Assembly (NCBI GenBank): GCA_907163375.1
Contig: CAJQUW010005335.1
Span: forward strand, 62,001-126,000
Direction: 5' to 3'
DNA from: Prostheceraeus crozeri
Taxonomy: Eukaryota > Platyhelminthes > Polycladida > Euryleptidae
DNA length: 64,000 nt
Position 1 is the first letter of the stretch. Every line of letters begins with the position of its first letter. A program made the position numbers and the translations under genes. This document shows positions 13,416 to 27,597 of the stretch, one piece after another. The notes beneath the pieces are model-generated. The model saw only the letters and a program-made list of their open reading frames with translations. It did no database searches and was not told the origin of the DNA.

Positions 13416-16400
13416 GGCGTCTTGTTTCGATACCTGCCTGGTACAGTTGATTAAGTGAAAGGCGGGTTTTAATGATTTTCTATGGATTTCATTGAGAGAT
13501 CTCTGAGGACGACGACAATATTTTTTCAATCTTCTTATATGAAATTATGTTGGAAACAGGAATGTGATTTTTCCTGATTTATCAGGAAATCCTGATTTTT
13601 GGGCTGATTTCGGTCATTTTTGGGACATACACTGAATATACACCTAGACTATATGGGATGCTTACATTACTGAGCGCGTTGCTTTAGTTTCCATTTTGTT
13701 TCCCTTCATTTCTTACTTACAATCGAATTATACCAGGCAATGTGAATGTCCTGAAGTTATGGTTCTATTGCTAATATAGTAATGACTGTTTATACTGGGC
13801 CCCTTCAAAAATTGGTTTCCTGATTTTTTCGTTTGGTCAAACACATCCCTGTGGAAAGAATCAGAATTGTTTTGATGTTCAACAACTGTAATTAATATTG
13901 CGTGCAAAGTATTTCGGTCACCATCCACAGAACATCTTCCGGTAAAAAGTATGCCTGAAGATGGTCTGCGGATGGTGACCGAAATGCCTTGAACGTAATA
14001 TCAATTATATATCACAATATATAATCATATATCATGGTTAGTCAGAGCCTTTTCACTTTATTTAATCTTCGTTATTCATGGCAACTTAACGCAATATTTT
14101 TCATTGTTCCCGTTGTCCTTTTATCGCACCACGCTAACATCCAGTTCTCTTTGTAAATGTGTTTTACAATTCAGGCCTGCTCGTTTTGGTGACTGACAAA
14201 GTTTCTTTTCCAGGGAATCTATTAAAAGGATGTTTCTTCAATTGCTCATTTGTTAATTGTATACTGGTGTAGACCAACACGGGTAACCATGTTTCAACGG
14301 ATTTGCGTTGATCGTTCAATACATGTAGTTCTGATGCCTCACTTCAACTACTCTGGTTCATTCAACATCACTCATTGATCATGACGACAGTTGCTTTGAT
14401 TCCCGTAATTCGTGCGTTTGTGCATAAGCAACCAATCGAGACAGACGGTTTCATAAATACTCGCACAAATACTCAACACATGTTCAAATGCAATTGAAGT
14501 CCTGGTTCAATTTTAATAAACTATGCTCCATATAAAGTCTTATGATCCATAGACGACTGTTTTATACATGTTTAACTTTCGTAAGTGGTTAGTTGTGGTC
14601 AACAAGCCAACAAAAGAGAATCTAAATTTTTCTGTGATGCAGGATTTCAATATGTATTTGTTGATTCAGTCAAAATTTAGACATCAGATTTTCTAAAAGG
14701 GGGTCCATTTTTCAGACTACTGACTCTATCTAGCTGAATTTCAGTGGCCCTTGAAGAAAAAGCCGCTACGAATAGTAATCTTCACATATTCGTACTTGTT
14801 TCACTAAGATCGGATCTCCATACAAAATTAATTGAAGGTTGTCAGGAATAAAATCTTGCTCTAAATTGCATTTTTTTTCATTTTCGCAAAATAATTCTCA
14901 CAAGTCAGTCCTAACGGATCTCTTATCGTTGGAGTTGTGAATTTTCTTCCTGAACAGCAGTTAGATAAAATCATGAATGTTTGTAATTGCATCTTTTAAA
15001 AACCATGTTGAAGTCATGATTGACTTAGCCAATGCCGCTCGTCTCCGTTTTCACAAAATTGCGTCTGTAAATGTCAAGGATTTTCAGTTATATTCGCAAT
15101 TTGAATATTTGAGTCTTAGGTATCTTGTGTAAAATTCTTGCCGCTATCCTCTATTGAATAAAGCTTCAAGAAGACCTTCAGCAAGCAGCTTCAGAGACGG
15201 TGTAAATGATACCATCATTTCTATTGGGGATTTATTGAAACGACGATAAAATAGTTTAAGAAAATGATGATGTGGAAACTCCTTGAAGACATGAATACAG
15301 ATTGCTTAGCTACTGACATTCAAAGCATTCCTTCTACTGGAGGTGGAAGGAAAGAATTCTCCTCGTTTTCTTTCCAGTTCTGTGTATTCTATCTTCGTTT
15401 CTATCAAGGATGAAAATTCTGTTTGAAAAATGTTAATTTGGCTTCTCTTCTAGTATTTTCCCGAACAGAAGCCACCATTGTTGAGTAAATGCCCTTGAAT
15501 AGAACTCTGTGAAAAAGTAAAGGCCACAACTTACGCATTTTATGGAAGGCCGACTGCATTCATTATATCTCTCTCTCATTTTCAATTCACTTCCGGTTAA
15601 TGTCAACCCTCAAGGGAAATGCATAACTATTCGCTCATGTGCAATGTAGCAAAATGTTTTGGCATAGAATAACGGTACCCGCATGTATCTGTTTGATATT
15701 GTTGACCTGGAAACATGTTTTTGACACTTGATATAGACAAGTACGTACATCAGAAATGAAGTTGAAGCTCTCTGTTTGGGAGTGTAAACTCAGATTTCTA
15801 TTGCAAATGTAAATAGAAGATTTATGATGGCATACTTCATGATAAGACATATAAAAACTACATATAAGACATATACTTCATGATAAGATATATAAAAATT
15901 CACTAGGCGAACTTAGCGACTAAGTTTTCTTTCACTTCCGGCGATAGGAGTATAATTTCCTTATCAGTGATGTGATATACCTCTCTCTCATCACTGATGT
16001 CCCTAAATTTTTAGTCTGTTCATGCATTATTTTCTCTTGAAGTCGTTGGGAATGATAATTGATAAGAAGATGGGATGATATTGATTGATGATAATAGATT
16101 ATAAGCATAATCTGTTTTCACTCTGAAGAGACAAGCAATAGGCTGTCACAGTGCACCTACATGCAAATGCTGTGTCCACAAAAGTAGAATTATCAATTGT
16201 TCCCTACAACTTGTCACGTGGGCACAGAGCATCTCATTGATTTAGTTGAATAGCAAAACTAGCCTTCAATCACTTTCGACTGTCGAGAATTCCTTCAGAA
16301 GAGTCCGAACGCCATGATTAATTCTAGGCAAAGATGTGCACAGCTCTAGATAACTTAGTCGAAGCCAGCAGACTTTATTTTCTGTGAATCCGAGTCGAGT

Positions 16401-16699
16401 CGGAGTCGTGATGAAAAAGTTATGCCAGCCGCACAAAAAGCTGTGTTTCCTGCGAATTGTAGTGTGATAAAAAGTGCACCCGATTGCGATCATTTCAACG
16501 AACTTCCGCTTTCCGAAGTGCTCAGATGTATCCCGCCCCCTGATGATGATTCCTCGGAGATGCCGTGGACTCAAAAGGCGGACGAAGGAGCGGTTTGGAC
16601 TCGCATCACGGTTTCGTGGACGAAGTAGAGAGAATTGACCAGTCTCCTTACCAACAAAGATATTCGTATAGACAATGTGTATAAGATAGATCCTCATCT
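13416..16699. other. Mostly featureless; one hairpin
   Basis: Apart from the hairpin at 13890-14006, no gene or repeat recognised. Confidence 0.4.
13890..14006. repeat. Hairpin-forming inverted repeat
   Basis: Arms ATTTCGGTCACCATCC... (13911-13939) and its near-perfect complement (13957-13985), 29 bp each with two mismatches. Weaker similarity extends to ~13890 and ~14006. Looks like a small MITE. Confidence 0.75.
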
Positions 16700-17110
16700 A
16701 TGACGCGGAACCATGGTCACTCGGCCTGAAACTGGTCGAGCTTCTGAAAAGTGCTGAAAGAAGAATGATGAGGTTTATGGCAATGGTCAAGTTGAAAGAT
16801 GAAGTAAAGAAGTAGTGAGACGTTATGGCTTGCCCGAGCTTCCGGCTCGCCTGCAGCAAAGACTTACGCTGGTTTGGCTGTGTGAAAAGCGACACGGATG
16901 ACATCAACGATGAAGTGTACCACTTGTCGGTCGATTGTTGCCGACCACCAGGAAGACAAAGAAAGGCTTGCCAAAAAAGATCTGGAGACTTTAGAGGTGT
17001 CAGAAGAGACAACTCGGTTGAAAAGCATGTCTTCTATTCACAGGTTTGAAGAATGTCAGCCTGAGTCTGCTGGACTCAATCTCACACAAAAATAACAATA
17101 GTTGTATTGT
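16700..17110 (+). pseudogene. Decayed non-LTR retrotransposon, C-terminal reverse-transcriptase tail
   Basis: Read in interrupted plus frames: AERRMMRFMAMVKLKDEV, a YGLPELPARLQQRL stretch, LRWFGCVK, then CRPPGRQRKACQK. This is the conserved 'RRMLRWMAGV...RLRWFGHV...GRPRKTW' end of animal LINE ORF2. Several stops and shifts. The sequence runs on into unrecognised 3' sequence to about 17280. Confidence 0.7.
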
Positions 17111-17334
17111 AAATGTCAGCAGAAGTGCGGAACTCTGGTAAGGCAGTCCGATCTCTTGGTCGGGTTCGGCTTCAGGGTTTGCTCCCTCGGGTGTTGGTCT
17201 GAGTTCACACCTCTCTTGCACCAGGGGGGTTGCTGCTGCCACACTCTCTTCTGCCCGCTTCTGCCACTCCATGAGCTACGAGTATGAACGGCCACATCAC
17301 AAACAGAGTCAATGGGTGCAATGAGAGTCAGAAA

Positions 17335-18576
17335 GATCGGCAATGATAAAATGACATCATCAAAAATTTTTGTTCCATTATATTTTCTCTAATCATAGAT
17401 TCTTCGCATTTTTTATTGAAGCAAAATTAGTATCTTTCGTTTGTTCTACCCATGTCCTTCCCCACTGGTTGACTTGATTAATGTAGCGAAAAGCAACAGG
17501 CTATTCTCTGTCAGTCTATCAGACAGATTGTCAAACAATTGTCTATTGTTTATTTAATTTCATTGTTGTTAAAACAATGGTAGTTTAAAAGCACTAGTTT
17601 GAGTTTGTTTTTTTCTGACTTGTCTTATGGTTTCTTTGTTTTTTCAAAGTCCACAAACGAGACTTTGAAATTTGGAAATACGAATGCGGTCAAAGCTCGA
17701 CATTTTGGACTTGGATAATTCTGGTTAATAAAGACCTCCGTTTTCTGGGATTAGCCTTACTTGTACAGTGTAATAATAATAATAATAATAATAATAAAAT
17801 CTTTATTGATCATACGAAAGCGGTATGACATGCATATAACAAATGTGATTTCTCTTCAAATCAAGTAAACGACGCAAATTTCACAAAAGAATTTCTGTAC
17901 AGGGCACTCGAGCGTTTCAGAGGCAACAGCACTCGTGTATGTCTAACAATGTGTGTATTGTCTCCATTTACAAGAAATTGGGAGAGAGGGTGAGTATTTA
18001 CATTGGATGCAATTCTTAAAATCAACTTTTAATCATCTCGCCGTATATCTCATATATTGCTGGTTACTTCAGACTTCCAGTAGGCCCACGATTGAACATT
18101 GAACTCATTAATAACCGTCTTGATGGTTTTGAAGTCTTGACTGTAATCTAAATATTTTTAGCATTTTTTCGCACTTAAGATACTGTTGGACTAACCAACT
18201 GCATATTGTAGGCATGTTTGTAATTCGATTGTATAGAGCTTAAATCAAAACTTGCGATGTCTAATGTACCTAATCTTTGCTATGCAAGTAGCTTTGTATG
18301 ACTAAACTGCTTTCTTTGCCCTTCAATTGTTGCGAATATATTGATGCTGCATGCAATCCAATTTTAACTTCATTACTAAGAGAAGTGAAAAGTAGCATGG
18401 TAGCAGTGCAAATCGAAAAATTCGTATGACAAGATCTATTAACGGTGTAGGCCTACGTATATTTCACTAAAAAATGGTAGTTTCATTATCAAAAAGTATT
18501 TCATATTATTTTATAAAATTTGTAAAATGATGTCATTTTATATCCTTTTAAAGATGAAATGATATCATTGCCGATC
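17335..18576 (+). mobile_element. DNA element, copy A (GATCGGCAATGA ends)
   Basis: Ends GATCGGCAATGAT at 17335 and ATCATTGCCGATC at 18576, with several copies of AAATGATATCATTT near the ends. Most of the inside is repeated inverted at 27598-28371 (copy B). No ORF. It contains a secondary insertion at 17771-18043. Confidence 0.7.
17771..18043 (-). mobile_element. Non-LTR/SINE-type insertion with (TTA)n tail
   Basis: Copy B has an uninterrupted site (GTACAGTGCATATCTC) where copy A has ~273 extra bases. On the minus strand the insert ends AATAAAGATTTTATTATTATT, a polyadenylation signal followed by an ATT microsatellite, as in many LINE/SINE 3' tails. No clear target duplication. Confidence 0.7.
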
Positions 18577-21500
18577 ATAGGTGGGTGGAATGAGAGTCAC
18601 TGATCGAATGAGATAAAAGTGCTTATATTGATGATATCAATAAAATTGGAGCCATTTCGTAAAAGTGTATGATGTAAATGAGGGAACTACAATAAAGTAA
18701 CCGACGATTTAAACTAAAGACAATCGTGAGACTGCCATTTGTAAAAAATAGACAAAGGAAGAGGAGGCTAGAGTTTATCGGGAAAATATCAAAAACACCT
18801 TTCACCCTCGCACCAACTGCCAGATAGAGATCAATGAAAGCAATAAGTTGCTTGTGGAAGACTATAGTTTCGCTTTTTGACATGTAAGGGCTCTCAATTA
18901 CACTTTGCGTACATAATAACCGTAAATACCTCTTGATTCTTAAGTTTTGTGGTCGGTATGGGGATTTTAGAGTACATGTAGAACAGTTCACCCTAAATAC
19001 AATGTTAGTATTAGATAGATCTACAGACGCCGAGATGATACTGCTATATTAACTGTTCATCATCACGGTTGCATCATACTCTACAAAAGTAACTATTAAA
19101 TACCGTTACTGAAAGTATGAAAACGACAACCATAGTGGACAGTAATAAGTGTGATGGTCGTGACTATTGAATGATGTACAGATATACAGTCTTAATTGAA
19201 TTTTAATGAGCGTCTGAAGCTTCTTGCTTCATTTTCTATTTTCAAAAGAACGAGAAGCGAGATTGCCTAGAAATCATCAATCTGTTTGGCTGATCAGCAG
19301 CCAGTGTCAAAAGTTAGACGTTTTTAATTTTTCAACAGGACAATTCTGAGGCGCCAGTATAAGTACAGTGACTGCCTAGATTGCAAGGGGTCGATAGAAG
19401 TGTTTTCTATTTGTTTAATTAATTTTATGATATTTCACAACATTTAGTATTTGATATGCCTTTCATATCATGCAAGGAGAATAGAATCATTAATATCCGA
19501 AAATGTCATCATTCCCGCTATTTTCACTATCTCGCAAGTAAATTGTTGATGCTCTAGGTTTGTGGAAAGACAAATATTCAAATCCGTTAATATATTTTCA
19601 TCAACAGCGGTAACAATATTTAATAAACTAGTGCTCGCGACACGAATAAAGTAACAGAAAACCACGAACTCACGAAATTCATGTCACTGCTTTAACGAAT
19701 AAAGATTCCGATTCATCCAATTGCCAAGGGAATTAATACAATAGCAGAAATCATAAATTCGACTGGCAAATATACTATTAATGAGAATCGCGACGAAATG
19801 ACAATTTGACCTAAATTAACTTATTTTGATTATCGGTCTTCTGTTTGGACTTTTCTATTACTCACAACTAAAGAATATGTGCTTCAATAAAGGCGAGTAT
19901 ACAGAAAAGTCTTTGATGTAAATCTTTTATGCAAGCGATGATTTACAGGCTTATCGACTTCGCAAATGCAATTTTGCCGTATGTCCCTTTCCAAACTTAT
20001 GAAAGAATCCTGTGTTCGCATCCATTTATGTCAAAATATTGCTTTAATGCATTCACCAACTTTTCATTAACGCAGAGATTTCATTAAGAGAAATGTTCGC
20101 ATAGGGTGTTAATGTTTTAACTGGTATAAGGTTTTCTTGCGATAATGCATTAAGATTGCCAGCTAAAATCAATTCAAAATTAGTTTTTAATCAAACCGCT
20201 AATGTAGGCCAACTTTTTTTCACTACTATCTTAGTATATTGCAGGAATTGAATGTACCTACCGTTCTGCTCATAAGTCAATCCGAAGTAGTGTTCGAATG
20301 ACAAGGGCTGATTTGGCACGAAGCGTGCACGCAAAGCCTCTCTTGATGTTCTCAATGTTCCCCCATTCACCCACCTTACTTATCATAAGATTCGCTGGAA
20401 ATGTTGTGGTTGGCAGTCCTGGATTACCGTATATAGCTGCGGTAGAAGCCATGTGAAAGATCTCCGTCAAGGGGCTCGGAAATGTTGTTGATTCTATTTT
20501 ATAGGAAGAAAAGAAGAAAAGAAGTCAAACACGAGTCCTTTCCTCTGACTGTCAAATAGCTTAGATTCAAAAGGAAAGTAAAAAATTCCATGTATGAAAC
20601 ATTCGCACATCAAAAGATTCTGTTGCTGCCTCAGATATCATCCTGGTGGATAATAGATCAATAGGCTGGTAATAGGTCAACCGTCACTGCTTGGAGAATC
20701 TGTTTGTCTCAATGGTTATGGAACTACAGATGAATGCCACCTACCCTATGTTCGGTGCGAGAAGAATTTGTCTTGTTATGGCAAAAGACGTTAGATTATT
20801 GTATGACGAAATATACATCCAAAGATGCCGAGATCAGCGCCTGATGCAGATAGGACATGCAAGTAATGTAATATTGGCTTTCATCAAAAGAAGCGGAAGC
20901 GGTTTACAAAACAAATAATAATAATGACAGATCGTTAATCAAATGCTGTTGAGAAGGGATTCCACTTTCTCTTCTAAAGCAGAAATGACTAGGGTGAGAC
21001 CGTGAATGTCCTCAAATGTAGCTTTCCTCACTTTGAAAATCGAGGCCGATCTTTTGACTGTTTCCTGCCGGGACCCGATGAAAGCAATACTTTCACGAAT
21101 TTATTCATATTTTTCTTCAACGGAATGCATCATTGATCAAATACTTCACAACACAAGGTCCCTTCTCGCGGCCTTATATGTCGCAATGTGCTCTATTTTG
21201 CGCATATATTATCAGGTGCAGTTTACGGAACAATGAAGATGGAGAGGAAGTGCTGATTGACAATGACAGTCTGCTCATTTAATTCTTTCAAAAATTATAG
21301 TCTTAGATACAACGAATGATGGATAATCACAGGATCTCATCGAATCGAAGTGGTTTAGACTCTCATCAGTATGTTCGTTGTGACCTAGAATCAAGCTACA
21401 AATTCATTCTAATACATAATTCCGATATCCTCAATCGTTTCTGGTTTGATCAACTGTCAATCATTCAAATTATCTAGTGAACGACGAAAGTTGACATAAA

Positions 21501-24500
21501 TTGCGGGTGCAAATGACAGAAATATCGAACTTCAATGCAGATAATTCAAGAACCAAATGAAACAGCAAGTGTATGCAAATCAGTGATATAAGATATGCGT
21601 TAGAAGAATCGGTTTCATAATTTTCTGCATAGCACAGAAATTATTTTATTTACTCTTAATTATTCTCAAATCTTATTGTGGGCCGCAAATTTATGGTGAC
21701 GCAAATTTATCCCATGTGTCTGCAGAGAGTCGGTTTATGTGACAATTGGGAATGTCTAATAACTGATGAAAGTTGAATTGAAATGAATATTTTTGTGCCT
21801 ATACGCCTGTTGTGTTGGTCGGACATGCCGCACATTGATGTCATTTTGCACATTTCAATTACAGGCTTAACGATGACCAAATGGTGTTGATATATGCTTT
21901 ATGACGCCGGTGCAGAGTACATTTTGCGGTATATACTGTAACGGAACATGCTTGTGCTATACATTGTGAAATTCCAAAGATTGATGGAAAGGTCAAGTTA
22001 TATTTATGAAAACATTTACAAACAAAACGTTTGAGAAGATTTTGCATGCATCTTTGTCAACATCTAGGCTTTTCCATCAATCCTTTGAAATTTAGTATTG
22101 TCCTGTTAGATTTCTAAAGCCACATCATTTGGCCATCGGGCTGCCTACATTAAATATTTTTAAAGTGCCATCCATGTAAAGGATGTCAGACCAACAGAGC
22201 GGCTACTTTCAAGACAAGGCACTGCTGAGATGCTTCTTAGTCGTGAACAGTTACCGCATACTACTTTCTTGTAATTGCTGCTCTGGTGCTGATTTCTGCA
22301 TAATACAGATGTCAATCTTATACATCCTCATGTGCTTCCGTAGGGTATTGATTAAGTACTTGGACTTGTAACCCTTTGGTCACATATGATCGAGTCTCGA
22401 GAGTCTCATTGAAGTCGTTAGGAAGAAGATCCGGACTAAACGTAACTCAAGTCTGCAGTAAAAGTCTATGTCAGCACCATCCAAGCCCCCAGCGAGAGAG
22501 TGGTGTCATTTACGAGTCCGTAAGTTGAATATATTCTGTTTTCATGTCATTATTGACTTAATGTTTTCGATTCATTTATGGGACTGAGTGGATGATTGAA
22601 GCATGAGATATGGAACATCATCACGTGGTTGTAATTTCCATGAGCATTTTGGGCTTTTAGTGAATAATGCGTAGCGTTTGGGTGATTCTTTTATCTAACA
22701 TCTGTTTCAGTATTTGTGCAGTATCTTTTTGTGTGCATTGTACTGCATATATCTTCTAAGCATTGTGCACAAATTGATGAAATCATGCTGTCATCTGTCA
22801 GTCAATCTCATTAATGGAACATGCAGCTTTTACAATGAAGTCATAGTTAAACAAAGAAGCCCATCTTATGGCTGTAGGTTCAGTCTTATATTGAATTTTT
22901 GATTATCAAAAATCAAATTTTGATTAAATGACGATGGAAAGACCACTAAGATAGCTAAGATACCGTTCAGCTAGTATTGACCTATAAATATTTAGCTATT
23001 AAAATTTCTCATATTTTATTTTCTTTGCTGTAGAGATGTTGAACTTTCTATAATGAATGAGAAACCTCTAATTCCAACTAATGAGCTCAATATGATGAAT
23101 TATTATAAATATGATCTTCCATCTTTGTTCTTTGTCGATGTGGAAATTGGCTACTTTTTTGTATTCAAAAAGGAAAATCTGAAGCATCATTTGTTTCTAC
23201 TTGTAGTCATTTAATACCGAGAGCTGCTATAGCGGTATATTTGAAGCATTTCTGAAAGTTTCAGCGACTCCGAATTTTTAGCGACTCATTCAATCAAACA
23301 AGAACTATAAAATTATTTTTTGCCGTACGAGGCTATTTGCTTAACGCTATCCAAAGTGTAGCAGAGTATTTTTAACTATGATAAAAATATGTCAAGTGAG
23401 CAACTCCAATTAATTTAAGTTACTAAGAGGCTTATCAAGCACGTTGGTACATTAGGAAAAATGTGGAAAATAATTTCTGCATTAACTAGAATTACCTATC
23501 ATAACGAACATTCTGATCTCAAAGCAGCTGTAATATAAACGACTGTTTGCAGTTCTCAAGGAAATTTGTCATCCCTTTTCGCATTGTAGATTTACGATAA
23601 ATACACTATTTTAGTGCCAGATTGCCGAGGATAATCTCGGGTAATTAATATTGCTTTCCATACGTACATGAAATAGAGGTCGCTAACATCAAAATTCATC
23701 GACTTTGTTCGGCTTCGAAACGGAAAGACTTCATGATCAACATCGCGGCTGTGACTCTCGTGTGTTGAAAAACGATACATCGGAATACTTTCTTTTCTGA
23801 TGGCGTCTTTCTGGTAAAGTCTTCTATTCATATACATAACCTTTTTTAATGATATATATATACCATCACATTCGATGCAAGCAACCTCTTACATCCGAAA
23901 GCTTTAAGTCGACTTCTCAATTGAAAGTATTGTCGTATCATCATACGTTAAGAAAGAAGCAGTCTGAATATTTCATTTTTACAATCTTAACAACTTTCAT
24001 CTCACCGCATCCCTCAAAGAATCCGAAATTCATTACATAAAGATAATATCTCGAAGCAATGGATTTTTCAAATTTACTCGATGTGACGTATATTTCTTTT
24101 GTAATCGCATATAATAGGATCTAAATTTCAATACCAGCAAATCGCTTTCACTCAATTTCACAAACTCTCTTCTAACCACAGAACGCAGTCTCGAATATGA
24201 AAAGAAATTGCGCTATTGACTCCATATGCTGATGAACTATCTTTCAGCTGAATATTCTAAACAATAAATGTATAAGGAAGGAAGATTATTCACATGAATA
24301 AGACTCATAATGACAGGAATGCACGGGAAGGTCAGTTTGACATAACATTGATAACACTATGTTGCTCATCCACTCTGTAATCAGATTATGTTGATAAATT
24401 AGAAACTAATTGCATCGATGGTTTACATTATCCATTTTCACAAAAGTGATCGGTAAAGGTTCATACCGGCAATTTATTTAAGGCTCATTCTAATGAGGAA

Positions 24501-24843
24501 TGTTCATTCACAATTCTCCGAGTTTTGTAGAAAGTCAGAAGAGGTTTAAGTTACCTGCAATGAAGTAATGACTTAATTACTTCTATTACAACTACTACAA
24601 GTGCCCTGTGAACAGCTCTTCTCTAGACTAAGGATTGAGCTGCTTTTGTGCGCGAATTTCAATGTGAAGCGTGTCAATTTCATTGGACATAACAGATCAG
24701 GTAAAATAAGTCATCAGGAAACGTCTCTCAGGCGCCTAGCGTCATTGTCTAAATACATGTAGCTCCTACTTAGGATGACGCTGAGTGAACATTCTGCTAA
24801 CTGGGAAAAGGAAGGCAGGCCTGTAGTATTGATTCTGTGGAGA
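18577..24843. other. No gene supported; one possible exon
   Basis: Non-coding AT-rich sequence. On the minus strand at about 20262-20493 a pyrimidine-rich tract ending in TAG precedes an ORF containing GNPGLPTTTFPANLM, and GTAGGT follows. The same interval is open on plus as well. Too weak to call a gene. Confidence 0.3.
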
Positions 24844-24851
24844 CCTCGACC

Positions 24852-25354
24852 CAGTGTTGCGATTCGCGCGTGTTTACACGCGCGCTCGTTTTTTTGACAA
24901 TTTGCGCGTGTAAGCGTGTTTTTTTTCCATTTTTATCCATTTTGCGCGTTTTTTAAGTTTTCGACTTCTATTTTTAATTTTTGATAATAGAAAACTTTGG
25001 TTCTAAAATATCAAAATCAAGATATCAAAATTTCAAATTACATGCAGTTTCTAGATAAGCCACTTGTATAGCCTATCAAAGATCATTTAGGTTCATTAAC
25101 ATCTCACTCAATGGATAGCCTATAGGCCCACTGCTCGTATGCATCTACCACTTAAGGCACGTGTGTATTTGACTTGTCCTGAAAAATACCAAAGCTCTTA
25201 CTATCTGATCTGCAAATTTAAGCTTTGTAAAAATTCGTTTCATCAAATATTAGCGATCATAGTTGCCATTTTGGCTTATTTGTAAGGAAATACATGTGCG
25301 CGTGTTTTTCGACCTTGCGCGTTTTTTTACCCTACGCCAAGAATCGCAACACTG
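24852..25354. mobile_element. hAT-type MITE
   Basis: Termini CAGTGTTGCGATTC (24852) and GAATCGCAACACTG (25354), flanked by the 8-bp duplication CCTCGACC (24844-24851 and 25355-25362). CAGNG-type ends plus an 8-bp TSD are diagnostic of hAT. 503 bp, with GCGCGTGT-rich subterminal repeats on both sides and no transposase. Confidence 0.9.
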
Positions 25355-25410
25355 CCTCGACCTCCGAAGTCGTGGACACGGAAGAACGAAACAACTACCG
25401 AGAGGCAATG

Positions 25411-26138
25411 TAGTCCGGCAGCCAGAACGAGTTTCTGCAAGGAACGAGGCCGAAAGTGAGACTTTCACAGAATGATGTACACACTATGCCTGCTTCGAAT
25501 CGGCACGTCTGCCGAGTTCTAGTTAGTTCTTCTCCTTGTCAGACAAGATCAAAGAAAAACAAATGTTAATCCAATAGGACGCAGATTGCAGTTTTTGGCT
25601 AAAATGAAATTTTGTATGTTTTCTATGATTAAACGAAAAGTACTAACCCCAGAGTCATAATTTTTGGCATGGAATGTCTTCAGGTCATTTCCTTTCATTT
25701 TCATAGACCCCTGTCTATAAAGCTAAACGCATTTAGATTTTGGCGAACCTCTTAATGTCGGTAAACACAAACATTTTGAGCAACTTTATCCTTATTCAAA
25801 CAGATTTTCGCATACATTGCCGATTAGATGCATGATAAAAGCACATGCACATCATAGGAAATGACCTGAAGACATTCCATGTCAAAGATTATGACTCTGG
25901 GATTAGTACTTTTCGTTTAATCATAGAAAACATACAAAATTTCATTTTAGCCAAAAACTGCAATCTGCGTCCTATTGGATTTACATGTGTTTTTCTTTGA
26001 TCCTGTTTGACAAGAAGAGGAACTAACTAGAACTCGGCAGACGTGCCGATTCGAAGCAGGCATAGGGTGTACATCATTCTGTGAAAGTCTCACTTTCGTC
26101 CTCGTTCCTTGCAGAAACTCGTTCTGGCTGCCGGACTA
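25411..26138. mobile_element. Long-TIR palindromic DNA element
   Basis: Arms of ~285 bp (25411-25697 and 25856-26138), nearly identical and inverted, starting TAGTCCGGCAGCCAGAACG. ATG on both sides may be a 3-bp TSD. The 158-bp middle has no ORF. A superfamily with 3-bp duplication (e.g. PIF/Harbinger) is possible but unproven. Confidence 0.85.
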
Positions 26139-27597
26139 ATGGTGATGGCATGCGGACTGAGGCCCCAAAAAAGTGAATAATTAACTATTATGCATTGCAG
26201 TGCTTGACAGGTTTCATACCCATTGTGGTGCATCTAGTGTTTCATCATAGTGTAGCTATTGCTTTTGAGATTGTTGAAATGCAAGAAATAGTATTTGTTT
26301 GACAAATTGGATTTTTTAAAAAAATCGGCCCTCTGACAATTATTTATTTTTTAAGGTGCACGGCCGACGGCCGGTTTTCTAGATTTATTATTTATCCTTC
26401 GAAACACCGTCGGCCGACAGCCAGTTTCTTGCCGGTGCAGTATTAAGTAACAAATAATGGCCTTACTTCTGTTTTATTTAACGTCCGCGTCTATTGATAA
26501 AAAGGCATCAGTGACCGTATATTTGGCACTTCAATAAAGTGGAGACCTAACGATGACACAGGACCCAACAATGTCAAACATGAGAAAAGTGGTATCATAT
26601 TGTAAATGCTTCATTTATTTTGGCTGATGTCGCTTGGGAAATCGTTGAAGTAAGCTTGTATAGTAACTGGGAAGAGTTTTCCGCATCAGAGGAAGAATTT
26701 TTAGATATATTTCCCTGTACTTCATGTTAAATGATTAGGTTATTAAACATTCAAAGTTCAGATCGAAGACAATGTTTTGATCCTCATTTAGATGTGTGAT
26801 TAAACAACTTCCCTGAACTATCGCAATGCATTCTTAGGAATTCGGTGCTTGAAAATACGCGGGAATTTCCGGAACCGAATGTACGAGGCGAGGTCTTAAT
26901 GTAACCGGTTTTTCTGACATAGCTGTTAATTTCTGGGATTTTCAGATGGCAGTAAAGCTTTGAACGCTGCGGTGGATTATTCCAGTTATCTTCGTATTTT
27001 GATAAGTTCGCTAAAATTGCTGAGAAATGTCTGCGCATTCACTCAACTTCCTTACTCCGGAAGGCTATTTTCTACCGATTGAATTACAGTGAACAACTTG
27101 GGAAAATGTTAAGCAAAGCGCTCCGATTTTCTTGATCAGGACGCAAGTTACAAAGTTTTTAGTAGGACTGTACGCGGTGCACCGGTTCTCGGGCTGGTGC
27201 ACCGAAATGTGCGAATTTCGATGAAATAGATGCTTTGCTGTATAGTTCCAGTAGTTATTAATTCAATTTATCTGTAATCTCATTCACAGCAAATTGTAGA
27301 GAAATATGTTTTAAGTATAAAGCATAATTAATCCAACTAGGAGAATATCATTCAATTCTATTTATCAATTTAATTCAAACTGTAAATTTCCATGTCATGA
27401 AGACGATACCTTATGAAAATCACGACTACATCATAAAATAAAAGAATGCACTTCCTGATGTTGAGAAAAGTGTGAAATAGTGACGAAAATGTCATAATTC
27501 AGGTTCATGATGTATCATTTTTGGCCAGGAACTCTCAATTTCCACGACCTCAGATTTTCGGACTCTCAATTGCGTACCCTGTTGTTGCTTCTCATGA
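26139..27597. other. No supported gene
   Basis: Contains a GC-rich inverted motif (CGGCCGACGGCCGG and CCGTCGGCCGACAG, 26360-26430). Otherwise featureless. Confidence 0.4.

Noticed and set aside
16266-16697. 143-codon minus-strand ORF
   Set aside because: No recognisable domain; it lies beside a LINE remnant and is open by chance or as antisense of the element.
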